Source: Rehmannia glutinosa
Taxonomy: Eukaryota > Streptophyta > Magnoliopsida > Lamiales > Orobanchaceae
NCBI GenBank assembly: GCA_016081115.2
Contig: CM071929.1
Coordinates: 1,240,001-1,304,000, forward strand
Direction of reading: 5' to 3'
DNA length: 64,000 bases
Shown: in pieces, positions 1 through 12,694 of the stretch
Layout of the letters: each line of letters begins with the position of its first letter
Position numbering within the stretch: the first letter of the stretch is position 1
Notes under the pieces: model-generated
Told to the model about the DNA's origin: nothing
Databases searched by the model: none
Seen by the model: the letters and a program-made list of their open reading frames with translations, nothing else
Made by a program: the position numbers and the translations under genes

Positions 1-1357
1 ATATGGTGCCAGCAATTGGTTTAAGTTGTTCAAACATGATGGACAAATTGAAATGCATGGTTTCTAGTAATAATGAAGGCTGGTGCGAAATTGATATCTG
101 GCCATACCTGGAAGATTTAACAGGAGACGTAATTTCGCGCACAGCATTTGGCAGCAGTCATGAAGAAGGAAGAAGAATTTTTCACCTCCAGAGAGAAAAA
201 GTCAAACTCACCATGCAACTATTGCAGTTGTCATTTATCCCTGGATGGAGGTCAAAACACAACTAACTTTGTAAAATGAAAGTGCATTATTTCATAATCA
301 TCTCCCTTTACTAAAGGTTTCAAAAATGAATTTGTTTTACAGATATCTACCGACGAAAACAAATAGGAAAGTAAAAGCTATCACCAATGAACTGCATTAC
401 TTACTAAGGGGTATAATCGACAATAGGCAGAAGGCCATGGGGAGAGGAGAAGCTATTCCTGGTGATGACTTATTAGGTATCCTAATGGAATCCAATTCAA
501 AATTCATTCAAGAATATGGAAACAAGAATGCCGGAATGAGTACTGAAGATGTAATCGAGGAGTGCAAGCTATTCTACTTTGCTGGTTCTGAGACAACCTC
601 AAGTTTGCTTGTGTGGACTATGGTTTTGTTAGGCCAACATCCTGAATGGCAAACTCGAGCCAGAGAAGAGGTTATGCGAGTTTTTGGGAATTCAGAGCCA
701 AGTTTTGAAGGCTTAAATCAACTGAAAATTGTAAGATCTCCTCTATTGAAAAATTCATGACATGTCGCTTTAAAATACTCGTGATTCGATAATTAATCAT
801 TTGGAGAATGTAAGAATTTCTCCAAATGGGTCCTATAGCAACATAGTTTTTGTAATTTGACAGAACCTCGAGATTTGTCTGTAATGAACTCTTTGTCCTA
901 ACATCAGGATATGACACAGGTGACCATGATCCTGCAAGAAGTCCTAAGGTTGTTCCCACCGGCACCATTGATAGTCCGAGGCTCTACAGAGACGGTGAAA
1001 CTAGGAAACCTGACAATTCCAAGAGGGGTACATTTGACACTACTAATAGGCCTACTCCATTATGATCCCAAAATTTGGGGTGACGATGCAAATGAGTTCA
1101 AGCCTCGGAGGTTTTCCGAAGGAGTTTCCAATGCAACAAGTCTCCAATCCTCATTCATACCATTCAGCTCAGGACCTCGTGTCTGCATTGGCCAGAACTT
1201 TGCGATGATTGAAGCCAAAATTGCTCTAGCAATGATTCTAAAAAGCTTTTCATTTGAGTTGTCCCCTTCTTATTTGCATGCTCCTTACTCGGTTGTGACT
1301 CTAACACCCCAATTTGGTGCTCCACTCATTCTACATAATCTTGAATTTATTGGTTGA
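1..1357 (+). CDS. CYP72A-type cytochrome P450, copy 1 (exons 3-5; 5' end outside window)
   Basis: Haem-thiolate monooxygenase of the CYP72 clan, expected at the ER membrane using NADPH-P450 reductase. Exons read from paralogue alignment: 1-250 (exon 3, first base lies before the window), 343-730 and 920-1357 with stop. Donor GTCAAA after 250 and GTAAGA after 730; acceptors TTTTACAG and ACACAG. The frame is open throughout. Visible motifs: I-helix AGSETTSS (oxygen activation), K-helix EVLR (ExxR), PRRF (the PERF position), and haem loop FSSGPRVCIGQNFAM with the cysteine ligand. Substrate cannot be read from sequence; CYP72A members oxidise iridoids, triterpenoids and other terpenoids. Its last residues (LEFIG) are shorter than the LESxSxY tail of the paralogues. 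Likely functional if exons 1-2 upstream are sound. Confidence 0.9.
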
Positions 1358-2433
1358 ATTATTGAATTTGTTTTTGTAATTTCAGAAGCCTCAGAATTCA
1401 TACTTAATCAAATACATTGAATAATTCCATTGGTAACCTCAAACTAAAACAAAAGATTTAAGTGTATTGAGTGTTATCAAGGTCAGACAAGTAGGGGAAA
1501 TTGTGGAGAATTATCAAATCAAATTCATAGAAGGACACTCACTTTTTCCTAAGTGCCTCACGCAAGTATCTATTATCCTTTATGCTCATCCAAGCACTCT
1601 TGCAGTAAACATGAACTGTATATTACTCGTACAGATAAATGACACAAAAAGTTCTTAGATAGAAATTCCTTGCATAGATGTAGTTAGTGTTGGATCAGGA
1701 CGTATATAAGATTCCACTTCTTAAACTTTTTTTCACAATTTTCTAGATTCGGAAAGCAAGTTTTGGCAATAACTTTTTATTTTGTCACTATTATGACTAT
1801 ATATATATATATATTCAGCTCAATCATGGTTTGTAAACATTCCCAAAGTAAATGTGAAAATCAAACCAAACATTTAGGAAAACCCACTATATAAGTCATT
1901 TTATGCCGTGTGCAGTGATATTTTCATAAAATAATGATTTACTAGATCTTCAAAATATGGAAATGCAGCGAGATCGTCCGCATCAAATTTTATCATCAGT
2001 CAATTCTTTCAAAGATGTGCAGTATATGAAAATTAAATGACTGTGTTACAACTTATAGACATAAGCTTCTGGGCAGCCCTCATGTTTATGTTCTTGTCAC
2101 AGCCTACAATGAAATGATGGCAGTTATTATACCATAATTGAAATTATTTGAAATGCTAACTGTTGATTCACTTGTTGAGTTATTGAATCTTATTTGTGTT
2201 TGCTACTATTTTGAATTTGAAGCTGAAATAAACCTGTCTATTATGATAAGGTTTGTTAAATGTTTCTGCCTCTTTGTTTCAATTCTTTATTCAACTCATT
2301 ATGATACTATGATATGTTGCTTGATTGACTCTGCTTCATTTGGTTTAATGCCTTTCTATTTAATGTTTCAGTTATGATTTTGTATACATGAATACATTAT
2401 TGGTTAAGAAATAATTTCTTTCTATGGCTTGTA
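1358..2433. other. 3' flank of P450 copy 1, no gene seen
   Basis: AT-rich sequence containing a short (TA)n run at about 1798-1814. The open frames here are short and show no recognisable domain. It separates copy 1 from the myosin relic. Confidence 0.5.
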
Positions 2434-3076
2434 GTGGGGAAAATGGCGCTGGGAAGACTAAAACAGCTAAGATTGCCATGCAATATTTGGTGCACTTGGT
2501 GGAGGTGTGTGGAATAGAATCTAAGGTCTTGCAAACAAGCTGTGTGCGGAGACCTTTAGTAATGCTAAAACAGCTAGGAATGGCAACTCCAGTCGATTTG
2601 TGAGTTGCCTCTGTTAATTACGCCCCTAATTGAAAAGGCATCCTTCATTAATCTTTATGGACATGTAAATATTTGGCTTGATGGCATTCCGAATTTAACA
2701 CGGGAAGTTAATTGAAATCCACTCTACTGGAAAAATATGTGGTGCTAAAATACAGACCTGTAAGTATGCTTGTACTTGCCAAGTTGAACTTTGGGAGTAA
2801 TACTATTTATTGACTTATGTTAAGTAATTATTAACAGACTTATTTCTCAATTTGGTACATATCTATCATCCATTCCTGGATCAATGGTATAGTCAGTCCT
2901 ACTTGAAAAGGTCGGTTTGTCTATATGAAATGATATTGATGCTCTATTCGATATCTCCTTTTGTAAATTAATATTTCAAAACAATATAGAGTCAAGAGTT
3001 GTTCAGTTGGCCCAAGCAGAGAGGTCATACCACATTTTCTATCAACTTTGTGCCGAGACACCTTCTGATCTCCAAG
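2434..3076 (+). pseudogene. Myosin motor-domain fragment (plant myosin, decayed)
   Basis: Four exon-like blocks match consecutive parts of a plant myosin head. Block 2434-2599 encodes a P-loop GENGAGKTKTAKIAMQYLV (usual form GESGAGKTETAK), then in a shifted frame FSNAKTARNGNSSRF, ending at donor GTGAGT. Block about 2702-2759 encodes GKLIEIHSTGKICGAKIQT before GTAAGT. A tiny block near 2896-2910 encodes LLEK. Block 2990-3076 encodes SRVVQLAQAERSYHIFYQLC before GTCTG. Order and splice sites are those of a genomic copy, so this is not a retro-copy. At least one frameshift lies in the first block and no flanking motor, neck or tail exons are seen, so it is a fragment or the trace of an old duplication or capture. 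Class VIII versus XI is not resolved. Confidence 0.65.
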
Positions 3077-3480
3077 GTCTGTTTTGTCCCATTTTTATTA
3101 GTGCCTTTTCTTTATCCATTATTGTGTTAATTTTACCTGGGAGATTAAATTTTTGGAGTGTGTCATTTATTTCTGATTATAAGTAGCTTTTATAGTCCTA
3201 CACATTTAAAGGGACCAAAAGACTGACAACCATAATAAACTATCATTTGCAAACTTTAAAAAATTGTGAGACAAATTTGATTACTTTTACTTTCAGAAAT
3301 TAAGACATAAGGACATCAATTACAATTTTGAGCACATTAATCACACGCCTTCTGTCTTCTCAACATATAAATAATGTATTGTGACATTTGAGTGTTAAAT
3401 TAATGTACTTAATAACTTATATGATTGCCTACATTCCAGAAATGTTCATGATTGTACATATTAGAGTTTTAGGAGTTCTG

Positions 3481-3516
<36 letters not shown>

Positions 3517-3845
3517 TATGAAACATACGGGAAACACAAACAGACATTAAAAGTCAAGGTTGAGGGAGTGCAATAAGAGAAGTGATTTTGCTGACAAATT
3601 AAAATCAGGGCTTACATGTTTCCTGTTTGTTTTTCTACGCATATTTCGTTCAAGATTTACAACTGGTATCTTACTTAATGGTCATAAGAATTACTTAAAA
3701 CACAGATTGACGATAACTTAAAAATAGTTGAAATAAATATTGGGGAGTTAGACTTATAATACACTTTTTGTATTCATTTTAAGCAAATCGATATTTACCT
3801 TGAAAGTCCAATGACTACATTGTGTAGAGGGGTAGATGTGTGTGA
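3077..3845. other. Intergenic AT-rich DNA with a (TA)n microsatellite
   Basis: No gene seen. A (TA)n microsatellite interrupted by single G bases runs from about 3480 to 3517. Confidence 0.5.
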
Positions 3846-4055
3846 TCACATCAAGATCAATGTTGACACGTTACTCTTTCTCTTGAAATAGTAGCCATCA
3901 AGTTCTTCATCGGTGGGGTGAATCTCTTTAGCAACAATAGCTTTCTCTTCCTCTTTTTGTTTTGTGCTTACCCATATTTTCCAGTTTCTTGGTTCTGTAA
4001 TGTAATTTTTCATCAATATAGGATTTGCTCCGAAAGGCTTTTTTGTTTTGAACAA
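3846..4055 (-). pseudogene. Short frame with a NAC-like motif (very tentative)
   Basis: A 69-codon minus-strand frame ends with HPTDEELDGYYFKRK, which resembles subdomain A of NAC transcription factors (HPTDEELVGYYLKRK). The preceding residues (charged, KQKEEEKAIVAKE) are not the usual PPGFRF lead-in and no subdomains B-E follow. It may be a captured exon scrap or a chance match; I do not assign a function. Confidence 0.2.
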
Positions 4056-4889
4056 CCTACTACATCTTATACAAGTCTGCTATATATGATTTTTACTTTC
4101 TCTAGATTGAATATCTGACAGATCCTTTTCATAATTGTATATATTCAAGGCAAGAAATCATAATTGTTCTTTTTAAATTTTTCTTCTTTAACCTGTTAAA
4201 TTATTTGCACGTACTCAAGCCACGAAATGAATTCTTCTCATTGATATGTAACTTTTTTCAGTAAGTTTGATTTTGTAAATTTAATGTCATTTGCTATTCT
4301 AGACAATTTTGGATTAGTTAGTATCATATGTATTTTTTCTGCATTTGTTGCAATATATAATTAATGTTGCAAATTTCCGTCTGCTAATAAGAATTTTGTT
4401 TCTATAGCCATTGTAAGACAACTTGGTGTCATTAGATAATTTGAATAAATGTTAGCTGTATTAGTTTATTGGGTACAGTATAAGGAATTAAGGATGTGCG
4501 ATAGGGTATGGGCCAATTTTGGCAGCTCCTCTAAAGTTAAGAAATTTTTCCTTACTCCAATTCCAATTCAATCAGAAAGTTTTTGTTGGTCGGTTCTGCA
4601 ATTAAGTGACGCGGGTTTATGTACAGAGGGCCCAATAGCCACTCAAGTATATAATGATCACCAGCTATAGATTTTGGGCTTTGGACCCAATTGTCTAACT
4701 TTCTGGAAAAAGACACCTGTTGGAGCGGATTTTTTCCGACTTTTACGCTACCTTTTGTTTTGGACATTTTTACGCTCAAGCCAATTTTTCGGTTTTCTTT
4801 TACATTGTTGTTTTATGATTGTTTTAACATGTTTCATCTAATAAAAATTCGGTGAAAAATAATTCATCACCCATTGAATAATCAAGTTT
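4056..4889. other. Intergenic, no gene seen
   Basis: AT-rich sequence with short frames only; nothing recognisable on either strand. Confidence 0.45.
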
Positions 4890-5570
4890 ATACTTGAAAT
4901 CTTAACAATCAAGAAATATACACATAAAACAACACATACTTAAAAAGAATACGTTGAAAATAATATAGAAACAACACGTGAATAGAAAAACACAATTTAA
5001 TTTTTTTCAAATGTATTGAAAACATGGAAACAACTAAGAAATAACATAACAATATTAAAACTATATAGAAACAATCCAGAAACAATATAGAAAACACCAT
5101 ATGAACAAAAATGGCTTAAAAATAGGTTAAAAATTGTATTGAAACATCGAAAATTACATTGAAACAACAAATAAACATCATAACAATAAAAATATATAGA
5201 AACAACCCAAAAACAACACAAACAATATAGAAAACACCTCACCAATAAAAAGAGCTTAAAAATAGGTAGAAACTGCATTGAGATGTTGAAAGCTACATAG
5301 AAACAATAAAGAAATATCATAAAAATATTAAAAACATTATAGAAAATAGCCAAGAAACAACATAAAATAATATATAAAACAACATATTAACAAAAAAAGG
5401 CGTAAAAAATCAAGTAAAAGTTGTATTAAACATCAAAACAACAATGAAACTACATAGCATAACCAAGAAATAAATGTAAACAATATCGAAACAATGTAAA
5501 TAATATATAAAGCAATACAGAACAAAAACATAAAAAACGTAAAAAAATAAAACAAATATACAGGAGTGTA
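4890..5570. repeat. Degenerate tandem repeat, period about 140 bp
   Basis: About four diverged units built on words such as ATAGAAACAAC, GCTTAAAAATAGG and ATTGAAACAT. The GCTTAAAAATAGG word recurs near 5112 and 5250 and in altered form near 5400. The Phe/Tyr-rich minus-strand frames across it are by-products of the repeat. Confidence 0.6.
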
Positions 5571-7179
5571 AAAAAGTCAAAATTCAACCTTGAGAATACA
5601 AAAGTGATGTGAGCGTAAATAGTGCCTTTTTTCCAAAAGAATAGTATTTCCGATAATTTTTCTAGATTTTTCTTCATAAGTTGTGGTTATATTTTTACCA
5701 CACCTGAATTTCCTTTTTTAAGCCTATCTAAAACTATTTTAGTTAATATAATTCATTAAAATTAACTTATAACATTAATATATTTTAATTTTGTCATAGT
5801 ATAGGAAACCAATCAACCATTTCAATGAATTCAATGGTCTCAATAAGACTTTTGAATATAAATCAAAAGTCATTCATGTTACGTTTGAACTTTAAGAGTT
5901 GCATCTCCAACATCTTGCGAACAAAACTTTTCTTCTAAGATCCGTAAAATAATTATGATAGATGAAGAAGTAAGAAAATAAACTAAAGTACAATCTTTTA
6001 TGTTTTAACAATCATTGTATTTAAACAATTAAAAATAAAATTACTAATTTTTGCAAGGTGCGCAAATTGGAATTATAATCTTCAATGAGGACATAAATCA
6101 CTTTGCACAAATTTGCAATCAATAATACATATATTTCCTAATGGACATCCTAAATTAGTCTTGAAGAGGCATTAGGTTATGAACGATGCTTGAGAACCTA
6201 TTGCGAGATAATGTTGAATACAATTTTATATAGTTCAATAATATAAATCTTGAATTATACAAAAATGCAACGGTATACTTTCTTTATCCTTTATTTATTA
6301 TTTGACCGAAATTATATGTTTTTATAATATTTTTATAAGTGCAAACTATGCCATGTAGATATTTGTGAAAATGTTTTAAGAGTGAAAGAATGCATAATGG
6401 CCATAAATTCAAGGCCCACGTTGAAGTCTGTGAGAGAAATAACTATAATTAATAAACTCGTAATGCAAAAAGTTGTTATTTTTCATCATGTGTAATCTTG
6501 TTTGGTTTATTCCTAAACTACTACGATATTTGTCTTTGAGAAGATATGCCGACAAACGAAGGAAAGGTATTGGAGGACATTCTTGATCAAAATCCAATAG
6601 TTTCTATAACTAAAGTCATCCAAAAAAAATACCTTGGTAATTATTTTTAAATCCAGATTATTCAAAAACTACATTTTTTCTTATTATATTTGATTGATGT
6701 CTTAAAACTATAACAATTGAAATGACTACTTCTCATGTCTGTTGCTAGAATTTCAACTTTCCTTGAACTTTTCCTTATTTCCTTGAACTTTTCCTTCTTT
6801 TAGGTGAACTACAAATGCAAACTACATTAACATCAATCCTACAGAAAGGCCCGACTTATGAAGAAACAAAATATTTGAGAAACTATTAACCAAGAACTTT
6901 AAATATGTGAACTACATTGATTGAATTTCAGAATAACACATTGGTTTTCTGATGTTACATAGGTTACCTTCAATTGATAATCCTATGAAAGTCCGGAATT
7001 GTCAGTGATTTAAAGAATAAAATTTGCAAACGAAGTGAGCCTCAATGATATCATAAACAATCAAGATACATTATCCGAGGTATAATTATTATTTAATATC
7101 ATATTTTTTTATTATAAATATTTTGTATCTTTTTTTCAATTATAATTGTTTTTTAAACAATTATTCTTTGTCTATTTAC

Positions 7180-7930
7180 ATAAGATGTATTATTGTTTCA
7201 AAGGAGTTGTCGAAAAAGTTGAAAATAAATCGTCCATGTGGTATGATCGTGCAAGAAATCTCCGCTTCGTTTTGAAAAATAAAGATAATTCGACTTGTAA
7301 CAAATGCAATGAGGAAAATATCGAAACAATGTAAATGTATTAATCGAATTTGAAAAACTTATATAATTTATTCATCCATCGAATACCAAAAATTATTTTA
7401 TCATTTGTAGATAGATATCGACATGTGCTTGAATCTCTTTGCCCAAGACAAATCACGGTGCAATCATAACTATGTTCGAGGAAGCGTACCACTATATTTA
7501 TTGCCAACTGTGAGTATTTAACAACAATCGAGCAAGTGATAATAATATATTATAGATTATTTTTCTATAGATCTTCTTCTTTTTTAAAAGTATATATATA
7601 ATCGCATAATAAATTATTTTCTCGATATAAATATTTATGTCGGATGGTTATGATTTCAACATGAAATTAAAATTTGATCGTTTTACATTTTAATTGATTT
7701 TTTTCGTTTATGTCTAATTATTATTAATATCTAGTTATCGGGGGTTTAAAACGCTTCGAAAATATCTCTATACAAGAGCGAAAAATGAAGATGGGATGGG
7801 CAAAGAAGATGATCAAAAGAATAAAACACCAGTAAACTTTGCAAAATATCAAGAACAAGTGTGCAAAGAAATTGTCAAATTTAAGCAAGAAAAAGACAAT
7901 GATAATTCTTTGGAAAAAAAAGAGACGGTT
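7180..7930 (+). pseudogene. Replication protein A (RPA70-like) relic associated with a Helitron
   Basis: Block 7180-7334 encodes YCFKGVVEKVENKSSMWYD followed by a C-x2-C pair (CNKC), as in the zinc-ribbon C-terminal OB fold of plant RPA70-like proteins. Block about 7410-7510 reads, with a frameshift, as FAQDK then NHGAIITMFEEAYHYIYCQL, again like the RPA C domain, ending at a GTGAGT donor. A lysine-rich C-terminal block follows near 7740-7930. Plant Helitrons often carry RPA-like genes, and a Helitron-like 3' end lies 400 bp downstream on the same strand. Frames are broken, so it is not functional as read. RPA-like similarity may begin further left (about 6060), but I could not fix the first exon. 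Confidence 0.55.
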
Positions 7931-8299
7931 TGATGGAACTTGAAATTGTGGAATAACTCTTTTCTTATATGTACTTTTTGATGCTTTCATGAAACTATCG
8001 TTATTATTTTAAGCAATCCAAAAAGAACGTTGAAGATCGTTTTATGAACTATTTCTAGATTTGGCGCAAGACATATATTTTTAATCACTCCATGTTTTGC
8101 TTCTCTTTTTTTCGATCATATATATTTGGCATTAATCCTTAAATTAAAAAATCTCTTTTATATACATTTCTACAACAATCTAAGTTTTCATTATTTGATA
8201 CACGTTTTTGGTTGAATAGTGTCATTGCTAGATAATATGAACAATATTTATAATAAATTAAATTAAATAAGATAATATTATTTTTTTAATTAAATTAGA

Positions 8300-8341
8300 A
8301 AATTTATATGGTTCACGTGCAACGCACGTGCACCTTACTAG
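8300..8341 (+). mobile_element. Helitron 3' terminus
   Basis: A perfect 7-bp stem with 3-nt loop (CACGTGC-AAC-GCACGTG, 8314-8330) is followed by a short spacer and CTAG at 8338-8341, then T. A hairpin 10-12 nt before a terminal CTRR, with insertion next to T, is the Helitron 3' signature. The 5' TC end was not located, so element length is unknown; it probably includes the RPA-like relic. Confidence 0.65.
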
Positions 8342-9760
8342 TATATAGAAATAAACGAATATGGCCTTTGACCGTAAACGATGGCGTGATATGATCCATA
8401 TAGTCGACCCCATATAGTAAAAAAATGGCTTCATTTGTTGTTGTTTAAGCTTGATAATTAGTTATGGCTTATGTGGCATCTTATATATTACCATAATTTC
8501 CAGACAACCAGCTGGACTTTAAGTTTTTTGGCATGAAAATCGACACTGGGCGTGCACCTACCTGGGGCTACCCCTAGCCCAAATTTTTTCCCCTCATTTT
8601 CCCCTAGCTCAATTATTTTTTTCTCTTTAAAAACACATATAAATTTTTTTTAATTTTTTTCCACTGAAAAAACGGAAAAAAAAATTTGGGGTGTGCCGGG
8701 CCCCCCGCACCCCCTATCTACGCCTCCGACTGACACCACAACTATTTCAACTATGTTTAGGGTTATACTTCCTTATTCGAAAAGTGCATTCCCTAAACAC
8801 ATCATCTTCCCAGAATCAAGCCCCTCACCATCCTCACTGTGTGCTTCATTATCCTCATGTGCCCTGGTTTCTTAAAAAGGAGTCCGCCTGCTGTCCGACT
8901 AGTGACTACTCATGAACCGGATGAACGACACGTATACAATTACGACATCATCTCAGACACGTGTCATTCATCCAACGAATGTAATAGGGAGTAGAACATG
9001 AATATAAAACAAGGAATCTCAATCCCTCATGAACTCACATAAATCCTCAACATATATATCAACTTCCCTATTACCCTCACAATCTGTTGAACTCAATGTT
9101 ATCCTTAACGAACAAAACACCAGCATTATATCAAATCTCACAGCAAGTTTTTCAAGAAAATCTAATAAAAGCAAGTCAAGGTCCACATAGTCAAATTTAT
9201 ACACATCACCACCCAAATAAGAAGACACAGGGCCAAGTTTAAATTAACTTACCCCCAAAATGTAGACAAGGTACAAAGTGTGAACTGTCTACGTCTACAA
9301 TTAGGATCTGCAATTAAATATAACATATGTGTCAATCGCATAAACAACAATTTTAAAACATCTAAAAAACTGAAAACAATGTTTACCAACGGTTTTATTA
9401 AGTTAACAAGCAACAAAGTAGGGAACAACTTGGAGCCGATCATTAAAATAATACAAACATTATCTAGGGAGTAGAGCCTCACTTTGAAGAAACGAACAGA
9501 AAAAGCATAAATTAACCCCTTTTGCCAAAAAAAAAAAAAAAACGGACGAAGGCAACTCAGAAACATGTATGCCTGCATGGAAATTTCACACACTACAATG
9601 AATCAAAGAGAAGAACTATAGTCTGTAAATCATATTTGCATACAAACATACCGTAGCTAGGTGGGGTTCATCGAAGTTTTGTTGCTCTTCGATCTTAATT
9701 GTCAGAAGACAAAATCCTAGTCGAGATGATTCTGGTTTTTTTGAGGTTTGATTTTTGGAT
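8342..9760. other. Intergenic repeats, no gene seen
   Basis: Contains a C-rich block at about 8540-8730 (GGGGCTACCCCTAGCCC near the start, ending GCACCCCCTATCTACGCC) of the kind left by old DNA transposons, a poly(A) run at 9527-9542, and short frames without recognisable domains. Confidence 0.4.
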
Positions 9761-10339
9761 GGGAAATTTTTCCTTCGTCGGGGGTACTTTTGAAAAATAA
9801 GCCAAAGTATTAAAATGTGATTTATACCACTGTTTCTCAACTGTCTACCTCACACTACCCATCAAATTCTATTGAAAAAATCAAATTCGCAAATATTTTG
9901 CATATTTAAAAACAATTATAATTTTATACTCATTATCTATACTATATCTAAAAATGCCAAATTATACCGGTTCTAAAATCTTAGTTAGGTTAATTTTGAT
10001 AGTGTTTACTATATTTAATTGAATTTGAGTTTAAGTTTTATTTCAAAATGGTAAGTTGGCCAAATTTTTAGTATTTTTAAGACTAATATAAATTGACATT
10101 GTTAGATATTGGATAGTGAATGAGTCTGTAGTTGTCATTTGTTTTGAAATGTGCAAAAAATTTGTGAATTCGTTTTTTTTTTTTTTTTATTGAAACGGAA
10201 ATTGGTGAGTAGTGAGTTGGACAATTATGTGGGTACTTAGGTGGATAGTAGGGATGTAGATGTATAAATCAAAATTTAATACTTTGAAGGCATTTTCATT
10301 AATACCCCACAGGTAGAGGGGCAATTTATCAAATTTCCT
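9761..10339. mobile_element. Mutator-type MITE (non-autonomous), 9-bp TSD
   Basis: Ends are inverted relative to each other: GGGAAATTT on the left and AAATTTCCT on the right, with inner match of CAAAGTATTAAA...GATTTATA words at 9788-9828 and 10260-10290. Flanks carry TTTTTGGAT at 9752-9760 and 10340-10348, a 9-bp TSD as for Mutator-like elements. Its terminal GGGAAATTT resembles that of the large MULE at 48542-58266. No coding capacity seen. Confidence 0.65.
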
Positions 10340-10814
10340 TTTTTGGATTACAATTTACAGAACTCTTAGGGCTCGTCTGTCTTCTATCTTATGGGATTAT
10401 ATATGGGAGAGAGTTATATGAGACCACTTCATAGGAAGGTGAGTCCATAAGACCAATCCTAGCTATATAACTAATTTTTTCAAGTGTCTGCGATTTAAGA
10501 GGCAAAATTACAAATTACAAGCTAGTTAATTAAACACATGGGTAAATTAGTCATCCTCCAAAATAGCCTAATATTTAAGGTATTCAAGAATATTCACGGA
10601 TTCACGCAATCCTTCCAAATCTCAAAGCAAAATCAACGTAACAATTCTCCTCATTTTTCTTCAACGCACCACCGTGAGAAATCCTTCATCTTTCTTCTTC
10701 AAAGCATTACGTGGGCTGAAAAAGTTGCAAACAATTCGCCGAGTTGCTAGAACTCGACTACGAGTTCGAATGTTACTTATGAAGATGTAATTTGTTGCTT
10801 GTATAGATGTGTCA
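10340..10814. other. Intergenic, no gene supported
   Basis: A 70-codon plus-strand frame (10538-10750) has no recognised domain and is not supported as a gene. Confidence 0.35.
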
Positions 10815-11470
10815 TGGTGCTTTTAGATATATTAACTACATAAACAAGTCATGATCAACAAATCCATACTACATTAGCAACAAGCCTATACTACATATGC
10901 AATGAATATACACTACATATGCACCACAAATATATTAACTACATAAGCAAGTCATAAGCAACAAACTCATACTACATAAGCAGCAAGCCTATACTACATA
11001 AGCAACGAATATACACTACGTATGCACCATAATTATTAAATTATATTAACTACATAAGCAAGTCATAAGCAACAAACTCATACTACATAAGCAAAGAAGT
11101 CTATACTACATAAGCAATGAATATACACTACGTATGCACTACAAATACATTAACTACATAAGCAAGTCATAAGCAACAAACTCATACTACATAAGCAGCA
11201 AGTCTATACTACATAAGCAATGAATATACACTACGTATGCACCACAAATACATTAACTACATAAGCAAGTCATAAGCAACAAACACATACCACATAAGCA
11301 ACGAATATACACTACATATGCAACATAAATATATTAACTACATAAGCAAGTAATAAGCAACAATCATATACTACATAAGCAACACATATATGATTAAATT
11401 ACACATACAATATGGTTATACTACACATGCAATATGATTACATTACATAAGCAGTTAACAATAGAATACG
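10815..11470. repeat. Minisatellite, about 104-bp period, about 6 copies
   Basis: Each unit contains several copies of the shorter word ACTACATAAGCAA or variants (ACTACATATGCA), plus AAGTCATAAGCAACAAACTC. Units begin near 10830, 10930, 11042, 11152, 11254 and 11333 and become shorter at the right edge. Hierarchical satellite-like structure; no coding frame. Confidence 0.85.
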
Positions 11471-12694
11471 TTTGGAGAAAAAAAACGTAAATATGAGGGA
11501 TATGGGTTACTCAAAACCGAAAGACGTGTCGCGTGAAAAGGGAAGCAAATTGAACGTGATCGGATCTCATCCAAACTCAATAATCGATTCTATATTATAT
11601 AATGACCACTCTACCATTCTTAGTTGTTGAAACAAAAAAATATATATATAAAATCCCCAAAAAATCTGGACCACCCAAAAATATTAGTCTATGGTTAGGA
11701 TTGAGTCCTATGGACTTACTCCAAATGGGAGGACTCATTTGATTCATATCATATATATATATACTATATATATTTGATATCTCGACTTTTGGGCTTATCT
11801 TAGGATAAGCGAGCTCCGGCCCCTCATCGCCGCCACCAAAGTAAAATGCGAGATATGCACTGATCGACCAAAGGTGTTCTAGTAGGATCTGAAGTATAAC
11901 CATGTCCTCCTAGGTAAAGAGAACAAGTATGCTCGATCCCCTCAAATCTAATCATAGTTGATCTACCCTCGAACTGAACCCACACGGATGCTATTCAGTA
12001 TGAGTTCCCGCCAATCATTTCACCAACTTGCATATGTCCCAGGGGGAAGGCGTTTTGATGGTGTGTGGGTTTGAACCCACAACCTCCACCACTTTTTTTT
12101 TATTCATTCAGAAGAAACTTACAACTGATTACAACAGCCAATATAAAATAGTTGCAAGCCTTACAAGATCATAAATCTATATAGATCTAAACATTTTTTT
12201 AACCTAACTAGATATAATCGATCAGTAGAACTTAACTTCGCAATGAAGGTGTTGGATGAAACACATACCAAAGATAATATCGCTTCAGAACGATTCGGGT
12301 AATGACTTATCCGATTTTATGAACAAAATCTCGCGTATGGGATAAATTTATTTCTTTTGGTAAAAAAAACACCTATTATGACAAATAAAGTCACATCTTA
12401 GGACACATAAAAGTCACCTATTTGGGACCATTTTATTTAGATTAAAAAATTATTTCTCCCATCCTCCATATGAGGATGAGAGAATAAAAGAGTAGTAGAA
12501 GATGGAGAGCAAAAATGGCTAGGGTTTTTTAAGACGCACTATTCATTGATTAAATAATACAATATAATATTGTGTTTGAGTTGTAAGATTGAGAGAGAGA
12601 AATTTGTGGTTATAATTATAATCATTTATGTGGCTTGAATTATTAATTGGGATAAAACTTAAAATATCAAAAATACCATCAAACACAAAATTTA
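11471..12694. other. Intergenic, no gene seen; possible SINE-like scrap
   Basis: Contains a short inverted TA-rich hairpin near 11745-11770. At about 12063-12090 the words GTGGGTTTGAACCCAC look like a tRNA B-box-like segment in minus orientation, possibly an old SINE, but no A box was found. Confidence 0.3.

Noticed and set aside
672..968. 98-codon minus-strand frame over P450 copy 1
   Set aside because: Antisense shadow of exons 4-5 and the intron between.
4997..5353. 118-codon Phe/Tyr/Cys-rich frame on the minus strand, resembling a membrane protein
   Set aside because: It lies wholly in a degenerate ~140-bp tandem repeat; its composition follows from the AT-rich repeat.
10815..11470. Regularly spaced repeats, possible CRISPR-like array
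   Set aside because: Repeats are contiguous with graded divergence and no unique spacers, in a plant nuclear context.
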